Virus record (IMG/VR): IMGVR_UViG_3300015371_000143
Coordinates: 1-27,015 of that record
Strand: one strand, 5' to 3'
DNA from: a virus
Length of the DNA stretch: 27,015 nt
The translations under genes were made by a program, and so were the position numbers. The stretch's first letter is position 1. Each line of letters opens with the position of its first letter. Shown here one piece after another: positions 6,398 to 13,005 of this stretch. The notes below the pieces were generated by a model. The model ran no database searches. It had not been told where the DNA came from and saw only the letters and a list, made by a program, of their open reading frames with translations.

Positions 6398-6900
6398 GCC
6401 GTGACCTGCGGGCAGTCGGCAGCGTGCAGGCCCGCGCCGACGCCGCATTGTGGACAAACGTTCCGCGCGGGATTTTCTTTCTCTGCGTGCGAGCGCGAGC
6501 CGTTTTCAGTAGCTCGCTCGCTAGCACGCTCTTTAGAGAAGTACGTAGTACTTCTCTCTCTATAGGTGCTAGCAGCCTGATAGCGGTCTGCTAGCGGCGT
6601 GCTAGCAGAAAGTGTCACAAATCCAGCGGTTTCTAGTTCGATTAATGCGCGCGTAGGAACAACGCGTCGAACGTGGAGCGACAACGATTTGACAACAAAC
6701 GGGCGATTCTCTGTCGCTCTGTTGCACCAGACCGTAATCAGCAGCCCACGCGCGGCGAGTGACAGACCGAGGAAATCGGCGTCCTGCAGCAGCCGCGTAT
6801 AGAGTTTTATCCACAGGGGATGCCGGTCTTTGTAGTGCTGGAACTCGTCCCAGCGGGGAACGTCGATCCACGTCTCGGGCGTGATCTCGTCGGCGTTCAC
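6394..6900 (-). CDS. Replication-initiator-like helix-turn-helix protein
   Basis: 168 residues, GTG with GTGA overlap to the recT-like gene. Residues about 20-95 (HPLWIKLYTRLLQDADFLGL, SLAARGLLITVW, HVRRVVPTRALIELETAGFV) resemble the N-terminal winged helix of phage replisome organizers and DnaD/lambda-O-like initiators. The C-terminus ends in CPQCGVGAGLHAADCPQ, a possible zinc knuckle. The linker between them (about residues 98-135) is encoded by unusual AT-rich codons (AGA, AGT, ATA) and holds iterons and an inverted repeat, suggesting the origin lies in the gene. No helicase or polymerase is encoded, so the protein would recruit host replication proteins. Confidence 0.75.
   Translation of the reverse strand: MNADEITPETWIDVPRWDEFQHYKDRHPLWIKLYTRLLQDADFLGLSLAARGLLITVWCNRATENRPFVVKSLSLHVRRVVPTRALIELETAGFVTLSASTPLADRYQAASTYRERSTTYFSKERASERATENGSRSHAEKENPARNVCPQCGVGAGLHAADCPQVTA
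6449..6457 (-). promoter_or_regulatory. DnaA-box-like 9-mer TTGTCCACA
   Basis: Reads TTGTCCACA on minus, the preferred DnaA box of GC-rich actinobacteria. Caveat: it also encodes the CPQC zinc knuckle (TGT CCA CAA TGC), so it could be chance. Confidence 0.45.
6535..6557. repeat. Inverted repeat, 10-bp perfect arms
   Basis: AGAGAAGTAC and GTACTTCTCT separated by GTA. Read as protein this needs AGA, AGT and ACT codons that are rare in this genome, suggesting selection on the DNA itself. It lies 10 bases from the first iteron. Confidence 0.7.
6568..6611 (+). repeat. Four iterons phased at 11 bp
   Basis: GCTAGCAGCCT, GATAGCGGTCT, GCTAGCGGCGT and GCTAGCAGAAA start at 6568, 6579, 6590 and 6601, exactly one helical turn apart; the second copy is degenerate. 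A fifth isolated GCTAGC is at 6520. Same-face spacing is what an initiator oligomer would bind. Confidence 0.7.
6807..6815 (+). promoter_or_regulatory. DnaA-box-like 9-mer TTATCCACA
   Basis: Exact TTATCCACA on plus, inside the initiator gene; on the coding strand it uses a rare ATA codon (Leu-Trp-Ile-Lys). It flanks the iteron region on the side opposite to the box at 6449. Confidence 0.45.
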
Positions 6901-8042
6901 GCGCCCTCGTCAAGCGGTGTCGTCGTCAGCCAGTCGATCATCGAGCGAACCTCGCCAGCGGTCAGCGTCGCCGGGTCCTCGATCGGACGTCCGACCTGTT
7001 GCGTCAGCCAGTCGCACCGTTCCTGGTGCGAGCGTAGGCCGCGATCGAGCATGAGCGCGGACAGGTGCGCGAGATCGCCGAGCGACGGGCCGTTCGTCGG
7101 CCGCGGCGCCGTCTGCAAGCGCTGCTCTAGATCGACCAGGCGCTGAATCAGCCCGTCCGCTTCGCTGCGGTCGAGCGAGTCGCGGAGCGGCGCCCAGTGC
7201 AGCCCGCCCTCGTCATCGCGTCCGTGGACGACGTCGGCGAGTAGGTCGGGTTCGATCGAGCGAACCTCGCCCATCGCCCGGTATAGCTGCTCGGTCGTGA
7301 TGTGCCCGGGCGTCCGCAGTTTGCCGACGAGGACGTTCAGTTTGCGCGCCTGCTGCGGCGTTCGGTACTCGTTCGCGACCTGCGACAGCGTCGCCTCGGG
7401 CGTCTCTGGGACGTCCGCAACTGCCGGCGTCGGCTCCGTCTCGGCTGGCGCCTCCGTGGTCTGTACGGCGCTGAGGGCGCGTCTACGTGGACGCTTTGTC
7501 GGCTGCTCGGATTCGCTGACGATCTGCGCCGTGTCATCGGCGATTTCCTCGGTCGCGGCGAGGCCACCGATGACGTCCGCGAAGATCGCCCGGGCGAGTT
7601 CTGCGGTCGCTCGGGCGATCAGCATTTGCCGCGGATAGGTCCTCCAGTTGTGCTTTCCGACGAGGTTCGCACGCTTCGCGTCATCGATCGTCCAGGTGAC
7701 CCGGGACGTCTGTTCGGAGTCGCGGCGACGTCCGGCGACGACGACGCGCGTCACGGACGCATCCTCGATCCAGAGTTCGTGACCGGCGGCGAGGATCAGT
7801 CCGCGTTGCGCTTCCGCGGCGAGCGACGGACGTCCTTCGATCACGGCGATTTTTGCGAGCGACTGCATCGGCCCGAGGCCGACCTCGTCGCCGTAGAGAA
7901 TCGCCGCGGTGATCGCTGCGGGGTTGCCGCGGAACTGCTGCGGCACGAAATCGGTATTGGCGATCGCTTTCGCGACCTCGGCGGCGCGTGGCAGGACCTC
8001 GATCCAGTCGCGCGGGTGCGGTTCGTAGGTGGCAAGTGTCAA
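6897..8042 (-). CDS. recT: RecT-family single-strand annealing protein
   Basis: 381 residues. Start is TTG overlapping the exonuclease stop (TTGA), with GGAGG 8-9 bases upstream. The N-terminal domain has the RecT pattern: VLPRAAEVAKAIANTDFVPQ, AITAAILYGDEVGLGPMQSL, then AQRGLILAAGH and YPRQMLIARATAELARAIFA, ending VIGGLAATEEI. After about residue 185 comes a basic and Pro/Glu-rich linker, then about 150 helical residues with no recognised domain. It anneals complementary single strands at ends resected by the exonuclease encoded just upstream, so the pair forms a phage recombination system. Confidence 0.85.
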   Translation of the reverse strand: MTLATYEPHPRDWIEVLPRAAEVAKAIANTDFVPQQFRGNPAAITAAILYGDEVGLGPMQSLAKIAVIEGRPSLAAEAQRGLILAAGHELWIEDASVTRVVVAGRRRDSEQTSRVTWTIDDAKRANLVGKHNWRTYPRQMLIARATAELARAIFADVIGGLAATEEIADDTAQIVSESEQPTKRPRRRALSAVQTTEAPAETEPTPAVADVPETPEATLSQVANEYRTPQQARKLNVLVGKLRTPGHITTEQLYRAMGEVRSIEPDLLADVVHGRDDEGGLHWAPLRDSLDRSEADGLIQRLVDLEQRLQTAPRPTNGPSLGDLAHLSALMLDRGLRSHQERCDWLTQQVGRPIEDPATLTAGEVRSMIDWLTTTPLDEGA

Positions 8043-8803
8043 GGCGCGACCTCCTCGCGTCGTAGTGGAGTCAGCGCACTGCCGATCGGGTCCTCGCGTT
8101 CACGCCAGTTCGCGATCTCGATGCAGTCGCCGAAGATTCGGAATGAGCCGGGTCCCGCATCGACCGGCAGCAGTTCGTATGTGCCGTCCGCGCGCAACCA
8201 GACGGCGCCGACCTGATCGACGGCGGGCATCGGCGATTCCTCGCCGTCCACGATCACCGACTCGGCGTAGCGGTAGGCGGCGAGTTGTAGCGCCGTCTCA
8301 TCGAATACGCCCTTTGCCGCCGTCTTGAAATCCAATAGCCAGCGCTGCGCGTCGATGAGATCGGCGACGGCGTCGAGCGTTCCGCAGTAGCGCAACGTGC
8401 GGTTGACCACCATCGCCTCGATCAGCAGCTCGCGGGGTTGCCAGTCGCGCACGAACGCCTCGTAAGCGTCCACGAACGGATCGAGCGGTTCGGGGACCTC
8501 GACCTGCTCGCCCGCGGCGAGACGGTGAACAAGTAGATGGACGTCCGTGCCGCGCTCGCCCGCGGAGTCGCGCTCCAGGAACCGGGCGCGGAATAGCGTC
8601 TCTAGCCGCTGCGCGACCGGCGTTTCGGCGAGTTCGTCCCAGTGATTGACGGCGTAGCGGGCGGTCGCTTCCGCCGACCACTTGAGCAGCGCCGGTTTCG
8701 GGAATCCGTTACTTATGATCGTCGTCGCCCCGGGGCGCTCGATCTCGTCCACGAAATAGCGGTGGCCGCGTCCCGAGTTGACGCGCCGTGTCGGGCTACG
8801 CAT
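8039..8803 (-). CDS. PD-(D/E)XK exonuclease (Cas4/RecB-like)
   Basis: 254 residues, ATG overlapping the upstream gene by 8 bases. Catalytic elements are visible: RGTDVHLLVHRL (conserved His helix), CGTLDAVADL (Asp), WLLDFKTAAKG (D-x-K core) and ETALQLAAYRYAE (QxxxY motif). These are hallmarks of RecB/Cas4-type nucleases used by phages in place of lambda Exo. It likely resects double-strand ends for the RecT-like protein translated from the overlapping next gene. No clustered cysteines for an iron-sulphur site are visible. Confidence 0.85.
   Translation of the reverse strand: MRSPTRRVNSGRGHRYFVDEIERPGATTIISNGFPKPALLKWSAEATARYAVNHWDELAETPVAQRLETLFRARFLERDSAGERGTDVHLLVHRLAAGEQVEVPEPLDPFVDAYEAFVRDWQPRELLIEAMVVNRTLRYCGTLDAVADLIDAQRWLLDFKTAAKGVFDETALQLAAYRYAESVIVDGEESPMPAVDQVGAVWLRADGTYELLPVDAGPGSFRIFGDCIEIANWREREDPIGSALTPLRREEVAP
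8710..8720 (+). other. Repeated 11-mer TACTTATGATC, copy 3
   Basis: Third exact copy, inside the exonuclease gene where it encodes Ile-Ile-Ser with a rare ATA codon. See copies at 4299 and 4703. Confidence 0.4.
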
Positions 8804-9182
8804 CGGCGTTCAGCAGGTAGGCGAGTGCGCGTGCGCGACGCTCGACGCGGGCGAGATCGCCGTATTCCTCCGTTACCGAAAACGTGGCGATTGCCCGGTG
8901 CGCGTCGAGCCGATCGAGCACGGTCGCCTCGTAACCGAGTTTTCGGTTCGACGGAATGCCGTAGCCGGACGTCGTCACGACGTAGAAACGCAGCGAGTCG
9001 CGATAGGCGTCGGCGCGCTCGCGCTCCTGCTGCTGGCGTTCCTCTCGCGCTCGCGCCACTCGCATTCGCTTGAGGTCGTTTTCGCAGGATCGGCAGCGCG
9101 CCTCGTATCCACGACGCGGCGACGCGCGACCGCGGAACAACTCAAGCGGCAGCGTCCGGCGACAGTCCTTGCAGACCTTCAC
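8796..9182 (-). CDS. Zinc-ribbon protein with unknown C-terminal domain
   Basis: 128 residues. GTG at 9182 chosen for the GTGA overlap. VKVCKDCRRTLPLELFRGRA, then YEARCRSCENDLKRMR is the two-CxxC ribbon usually found at the start of endonuclease VII-like phage nucleases. The expected HNH core does not follow: instead there is a long basic helix (REERQQQERERADAYRD) and a C-terminal part RFYVVTTSGYGIPSNRKLGY that I do not recognise. It sits between an Hjc-like nuclease and an exonuclease, so a DNA-processing role is likely. Confidence 0.65.
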   Translation of the reverse strand: MKVCKDCRRTLPLELFRGRASPRRGYEARCRSCENDLKRMRVARAREERQQQERERADAYRDSLRFYVVTTSGYGIPSNRKLGYEATVLDRLDAHRAIATFSVTEEYGDLARVERRARALAYLLNADA

Positions 9183-9496
9183 TCGATCATCCCCGCGAGG
9201 CGGCAGATATCCGCGAGCGTCCACGCGTCCAGTACGGCGATCGGGGTTCGGTCGTTGTGCCCGCCGACGATCAGCAGCCAGTCGCGGCCGTCCGTCTTGC
9301 CGTTTGCTCGCGCCTGGTCGATCCAGCGTCCTTCGGGGACGCGTCGTTTCGACCGCTTGCATTCGATCGCAAAGACGGCCGAGCCGTCATCGTCGCTGCC
9401 GTGCGCCCATCCGCGCGGGCCGACCGACGGCCGTCGTTCGCCGCCGAAGATCCGGCACCAGCGACGTTCGAAATCCTTCCAGGCGGCGTTCGTCAT
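9179..9496 (-). CDS. Holliday-junction resolvase/VRR-NUC-like nuclease
   Basis: 105 residues, ATGA overlap with the methyltransferase. Core PD-(D/E)XK: an early Glu in FERRW/GGERRPS, GSDDDGSAVFAIECKRSKR (Asp ... E-x-K) and QARANGKTDGRDWLLIVGGH. Length and motif order fit archaeal-type Hjc or phage resolvases. It could resolve branched DNA before packaging. Because the gene overlaps a DNA methyltransferase, a restriction-type partner is the alternative, though the protein lacks an obvious target-recognition domain. Confidence 0.75.
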   Translation of the reverse strand: MTNAAWKDFERRWCRIFGGERRPSVGPRGWAHGSDDDGSAVFAIECKRSKRRVPEGRWIDQARANGKTDGRDWLLIVGGHNDRTPIAVLDAWTLADICRLAGMIE

Positions 9497-10944
9497 CGCG
9501 ACCTCGCGAATAGCGATAGCTGCTGCGTCCGCGCGAAGATCATCTGCGCGTAGTCCGGATTCAGCTCGACGCCGATCGCGTGCCGACCGTGCGCACGCGC
9601 GACGAGCGCGGTCGTTCCCGAACCGAGGAACGGATCGAGCCCGATCCCCGGCCGATAGTCGTCGTGGCCGCAGTCAGTCCAGCCGACCGTTCGTCGCTCG
9701 GCGCCCGGGTCGGGCACGGTCGCGGCCTTGCCACGGCGCAGCGGGTCCTTATCCGGCGTCCACGATCCGCGCTGGCGGTCTGACTCCACGATCCGATAGC
9801 GCGGCTTGCCGCACCTGCGGCAGACGTCTGCGGGGCACGACGCGAGCACGCAACGCGTAACCAGCGCTTCGGGAAACGTCGCAAAATGCGCCTCGGCGTA
9901 TGGCTGCGTCGGGATCGACCAGACCGAGCGGAGGTTGCGACCGGACGAGTTCCAGTCGATGCGGCCCGCCCCCTGGCCGCCGCCGTTGACGTCGATCCCC
10001 GGGCGCACCGTCCGACGTTTGCCGTTCTCTGACCATGCCTCGCGGTTCGGCTCCCGAACCGCCTCCTGGTCGAACCAGTAGCGCGCCGAGCGCGTCAGCA
10101 TGAACACGTACTCATGCGCGATCGTCGGGCGGTCCTTCGCCGACTCGGGCATCGGATTCGGTTTCGACCAGATGACGTCGGCGCGCAGATACCAGCCGTC
10201 CGCTTGCAGCGCGAGCGCGACGCGCCAGGGAATGCCGACCTGATCTTTTGCCTTGAGGCCAGGGGGCGCGATCGGTTTCTTGTCGGCGTAGGTCAGCCCG
10301 CGATCGCGAAGCGTCGGCGATACGCGGAACGCGCCGTCCTGCGCGCCCTGTTCGCGTCGTCGCTGAGTCGTCGCAGAGTCGTAGGACGCGCCGCTCGGCC
10401 CGCTGCCCGCATAGCTATCGCCGAGGTTCAGCCAGCAGGTCCCATGCGGTGCGAGCACGCGCCGCACCTGCCAGAAAACATCGACCAGCGTCCGCACGTA
10501 CTCGTCGGGCGTCGGCTCAAGGCCGATCTGGTCATCGACACGGCGTGCACCGCAGAGGCCGCAGACGTCACGGAAAAACGGCATCTGCTGGTTCCCCTGC
10601 GTATCGGTCGAACCGACGAGCGTCGAACTCGCGCGCACCTGCTCGGGCGTATGCCGAACGGCGCGATGGTCGCAGTCGTCGTCGCCGCCCTCCCAGGCGC
10701 CCGTTCCGTAGTCGCGGAGGTTCCAGTACGGCGGCGAGGTCACGACGCAGTCAACGGACGCATCCGGCAGTTCAGCGAGCACGGCGCGCACGTCGCCGAC
10801 GTAGAGACGGAAATCGACGTCCTCAAGGAACGGACGCAGGGGCGCACGGGTACGCAGCGGCCTGCGTTCGTCTCTCGACGTCACCGGGAGGTTGCTTCCG
10901 GCAGTGCCCGTTACGGCGAACTGGCCCACGCCCCCGCGAGTCAT
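9493..10944 (-). CDS. DNA methyltransferase (beta class, N4-C or N6-A)
   Basis: 483 residues from the ATG at 10944 (ATGA overlap); a longer upstream frame is shadow. Motif IV TSPPYWNLRDYG is near residue 70-80 and motif I DPFLGSGTTALVA is close to the C-terminus (about 445), the order of beta-class amino-methyltransferases. The amino acids after motif IV and the catalytic TSPPYW favour N4-cytosine or N6-adenine modification. Two zinc-knuckle-like pairs (CGLCGARR, CRRCGKPRY) lie between. Its target is unknown; it may protect phage DNA from host restriction or alter gene expression. The following nuclease gene overlaps it. Confidence 0.9.
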   Translation of the reverse strand: MTRGGVGQFAVTGTAGSNLPVTSRDERRPLRTRAPLRPFLEDVDFRLYVGDVRAVLAELPDASVDCVVTSPPYWNLRDYGTGAWEGGDDDCDHRAVRHTPEQVRASSTLVGSTDTQGNQQMPFFRDVCGLCGARRVDDQIGLEPTPDEYVRTLVDVFWQVRRVLAPHGTCWLNLGDSYAGSGPSGASYDSATTQRRREQGAQDGAFRVSPTLRDRGLTYADKKPIAPPGLKAKDQVGIPWRVALALQADGWYLRADVIWSKPNPMPESAKDRPTIAHEYVFMLTRSARYWFDQEAVREPNREAWSENGKRRTVRPGIDVNGGGQGAGRIDWNSSGRNLRSVWSIPTQPYAEAHFATFPEALVTRCVLASCPADVCRRCGKPRYRIVESDRQRGSWTPDKDPLRRGKAATVPDPGAERRTVGWTDCGHDDYRPGIGLDPFLGSGTTALVARAHGRHAIGVELNPDYAQMIFARTQQLSLFARSR

Positions 10945-11879
10945 TCGCGTATCGCCGCGTCGTGGTCGGTGGCGAGGATTTTCAGCGCTCGCCGCGCTTT
11001 GTCGTAGGCGCCCCAGGTCGAGAGGTTGTTCGGATCGCGGTTCGGTTTCGATCCGCCCGGGTCGAGCGCGATCAGTCGATCGAACATCGCGTCGATGCCG
11101 TGCTGGGACCCGATCAGCGTTCCGGCGCTCGGCGCTCCACCGTTCGACGGCGGCGGCGTCGGCTCGGGCGGCGTCGGCATCTGCTGCGGTCGAACGATCG
11201 TCGGCAGCATCGTCTCTAGCCACTCCTGGCCCGCTGCGTCCATCGACTGTTCGACGGTGTACGGCGAACCACCGATCCCGAGCTGGAGCGCTTCGAACGC
11301 ATACGTCGTCGGTTCCGGACGCGTCGGATACGACTGCAGCAGTGGCCGAATCTGCTCGATCGGCCAGCCCCACGATTGCGCGCCGAGGACGCAGTTCGTC
11401 AGCGTCGCCGACGGATGCTCGCCCGTGAACGCTTGCGGCATCGTCACCGCGCCCGCCTGAATCCATGCCGTCTGATCGCTGCCGAGGACCGACTGCGTCG
11501 TAATCGCAAGCGGCCCGCTGAACGCGCCCGCCGCGCGGAACGCTTCCAGGTAGCGCCCCGGGTAGTGGTATTTCGGATCGCCCGAGTTCCCGTGCGCGTC
11601 GTAGGGCGCTTCCATGTTCGCGATGAACGCCGCGTAGCCCTGCGCGCGTTGCGCGTGGTAGCGCGCCTCGGCCTCGACGTCGATCCCTTCGCACCACGCC
11701 CACGCGTAGACCTCGAATCCCTGCTGGCGCGCAGCGTTTAGCCAGTCGTCAGACGGTGGGTGGATCGGTAGACGGTCGCCCCATGCGACCTGAACGGCCA
11801 GCCGCTTGATCCATTTCGGAACGAGCGTCAGCGGAACGTCGGGCGGCGTCGCGACGAACGCGAGCGAATCCCAGGTCAT
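10941..11879 (-). CDS. TIM-barrel glycoside-hydrolase-like protein
   Basis: 312 residues, ATG overlapping the upstream stop by ATGA. KWIKRLAVQVAWGDRLPIHP, ARQQGFEVYAWAWCEGID, GYAAFIANMEAPYDAHGNSG and FSGPLAITTQSVLG read like successive beta strands of an (alpha/beta)8 barrel with acidic residues at strand ends (CEG, NMEAPY). A Pro-rich linker (PTPPEPTPPPSNGG) precedes a small helical C-terminus. It follows a secreted transglycosylase gene, so a wall- or capsule-sugar hydrolase is likely. It has no signal peptide. Family not identified. Confidence 0.6.
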   Translation of the reverse strand: MTWDSLAFVATPPDVPLTLVPKWIKRLAVQVAWGDRLPIHPPSDDWLNAARQQGFEVYAWAWCEGIDVEAEARYHAQRAQGYAAFIANMEAPYDAHGNSGDPKYHYPGRYLEAFRAAGAFSGPLAITTQSVLGSDQTAWIQAGAVTMPQAFTGEHPSATLTNCVLGAQSWGWPIEQIRPLLQSYPTRPEPTTYAFEALQLGIGGSPYTVEQSMDAAGQEWLETMLPTIVRPQQMPTPPEPTPPPSNGGAPSAGTLIGSQHGIDAMFDRLIALDPGGSKPNRDPNNLSTWGAYDKARRALKILATDHDAAIRE

Positions 11880-12379
11880 AGCAACCCGCACCTCCTCGCG
11901 GTGGTCGGCCACGGGTGAAAACCGCGCGTGAACCAGGCGCGGATCGCGACCGCGATTTGAACGGACGGGGGCCACTCGTCGGCGGTCCCGAAAACGCGCC
12001 AGTAGTCGCCGCCGTAGGTCTGCATAAATGCGCCGTTCATCTGCAGACCGCCCCAGTAGGGCGCGCCGCGATCCGTCCACGATCCCTCGCCGGTGTGAAT
12101 GCAAAGGAACGCCTGCTCTAGCCAGTGGCCCGGGTCGTAAGCGAAGCGACGCGCGAGCATCCGTCGTTGTCGCCGGATCACCAGCGCTCGCCGACGGGCC
12201 GTCCGGCGCCATTCCGCTAGCTGCGTTCGCAGCGTCTCGACGGACGCCTCGTCGGTAGGATCGTTCCGCGTGATCGACGTCGAGACGGGCTGCGGCGGAT
12301 CGGTCCCGCGGGCGCCACTGACCGCGATCGCGACCGCCGTCAGATACGCGACCAGCGCTGCGGCGCCCGCGATCTTCAC
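11876..12379 (-). CDS. Secreted Rpf-like/lysozyme-like transglycosylase
   Basis: 167 residues, GTG start with AAAGGG upstream. Residues 1-26 (KIAGAAALVAYLTAVAIAVS) form a signal peptide or membrane anchor. Residues about 45-80 are an Arg-rich coiled coil. The catalytic domain follows: LCIHTGEGSWTDRGAPYWGG, LQMNGAFMQTYGGDYW, and QIAVAIRAWFTRGFHPWP; Glu in HTGEGSW is the probable acid. This is the small lysozyme fold of actinobacterial resuscitation-promoting factors and tail transglycosylases. First gene of the early operon, unlike normal phage lysins, which sit in the late cassette. Confidence 0.8.
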   Translation of the reverse strand: MKIAGAAALVAYLTAVAIAVSGARGTDPPQPVSTSITRNDPTDEASVETLRTQLAEWRRTARRRALVIRRQRRMLARRFAYDPGHWLEQAFLCIHTGEGSWTDRGAPYWGGLQMNGAFMQTYGGDYWRVFGTADEWPPSVQIAVAIRAWFTRGFHPWPTTARRCGLL

Positions 12380-12498
12380 GCAAACCCTTTGCTAGAGCGG
12401 AATCCCCTACTTACTTTTTGGGGACGTTGCCTCCGCAAGCGAACATAAAAACAGCTATGCTCCATGCGTTGAATCCAACCCCTGAACAGGAGGAACGC
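12380..12498. promoter_or_regulatory. Divergent region between early operon and integration operon
   Basis: 119 bp separating the GTG at 12379 (minus) from the ATG at 12499 (plus). It is AT-richer than the surroundings and should carry both promoters. On plus, TATGCT (about 12456) could be a -10 box; on minus, TAAGTA within AAAAAGTAAGTAGGGG (12404-12419) is a weak candidate. CCCC/GGGG flank TACTTACTTTTT here, a partial match to the 11-mer found in the early operon. AGGAGG precedes 12499. No confident operator. Confidence 0.5.
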
Positions 12499-12792
12499 AT
12501 GGCCCCTGAGGACGTCATCGAACTGGCGAAACGGATCGCAGACGTCGCCGCAACGGACGGCGACGAGACGCGGATTCTCAACGTGACGATCGGCGAACTC
12601 GCCGACGGATCGCGTCGTCCGTATGCGATCGCTGAGACGTTCGACCCCGTCTCGCAACTGGAGCAGACCTACCGCGTCTGCGCGCCCGCGCCGGACGTCG
12701 CGCCGTTGTGGGCGATCCGCGACTGGTCGATCGAGGTTCGCATCGCGGACACTCGCGGCGAACACGGCTGGCTGCGGCTGGAGGAGGTCTAA
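12499..12792 (+). CDS. Small protein of the integration operon
   Basis: 97 residues from the ATG at 12499, chosen because AGGAGG lies six bases upstream; a frame from 12418 has no such site. An N-terminal helix (PEDVIELAKRIADVAATDG) is followed by strand-like segments (ETRILNVTIGEL, RPYAIAETF, WSIEVRIADT). No recognised family. Three bases from the next gene and in the same unit as the integrase, so a role in integration or its control is possible. Confidence 0.65.
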   Translation: MAPEDVIELAKRIADVAATDGDETRILNVTIGELADGSRRPYAIAETFDPVSQLEQTYRVCAPAPDVAPLWAIRDWSIEVRIADTRGEHGWLRLEEV

Positions 12793-12795
12793 ACG

Positions 12796-13005
12796 ATGAG
12801 CCGCACGAAAGGCCGCGGCCCATTCAAGGACGACAGACGCGGTTCGGTCGTCCTGCTCCGCGACTGGACGGGCGAGTACGTCGCCCGCGTCATCGAGCAG
12901 GACGCGCACGATTTCACGATCGAACTGGACGACGGTCGCAGGATCGACCTCAGTAAGGCGAGGTTCAAAGGCGCGCTCGTTCGCGTACTGGACGGGAACG
13001 CGTAG
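12796..13005 (+). CDS. Small beta-rich protein before the integrase
   Basis: 69 residues, ATG with GGAGG upstream. GSVVLLRDWTGEYVARVIEQ and TIELDDGRRIDLSKARFKGA suggest an SH3-like or KOW-like five-strand barrel of the nucleic-acid-binding kind. It ends directly at the integrase start. Because phage serine integrases need a small directionality protein, often encoded in the same region and very variable in sequence, this gene is a candidate for it. That is inference only. Confidence 0.65.
   Translation: MSRTKGRGPFKDDRRGSVVLLRDWTGEYVARVIEQDAHDFTIELDDGRRIDLSKARFKGALVRVLDGNA

Larger units (their letters stand above)
6449..6815. other. Candidate origin of replication inside the initiator gene
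   Basis: Within one gene: a TTGTCCACA-type DnaA box on minus (6449-6457), an AT-richer stretch (about half A+T at 6601-6660 by count, against about one third overall), a perfect 10-bp-arm inverted repeat, four 11-bp-phased iterons, and TTATCCACA on plus (6807-6815). Initiator genes carrying their own iterons are well known (lambda O). The arrangement is seen; the function is inferred. Confidence 0.6.

Noticed and set aside
11703-12383. N-terminal extensions of the methyltransferase and TIM-barrel frames
   Set aside because: The extensions overlap upstream genes in other frames; starts giving 4-base overlaps fit the whole genome's style.
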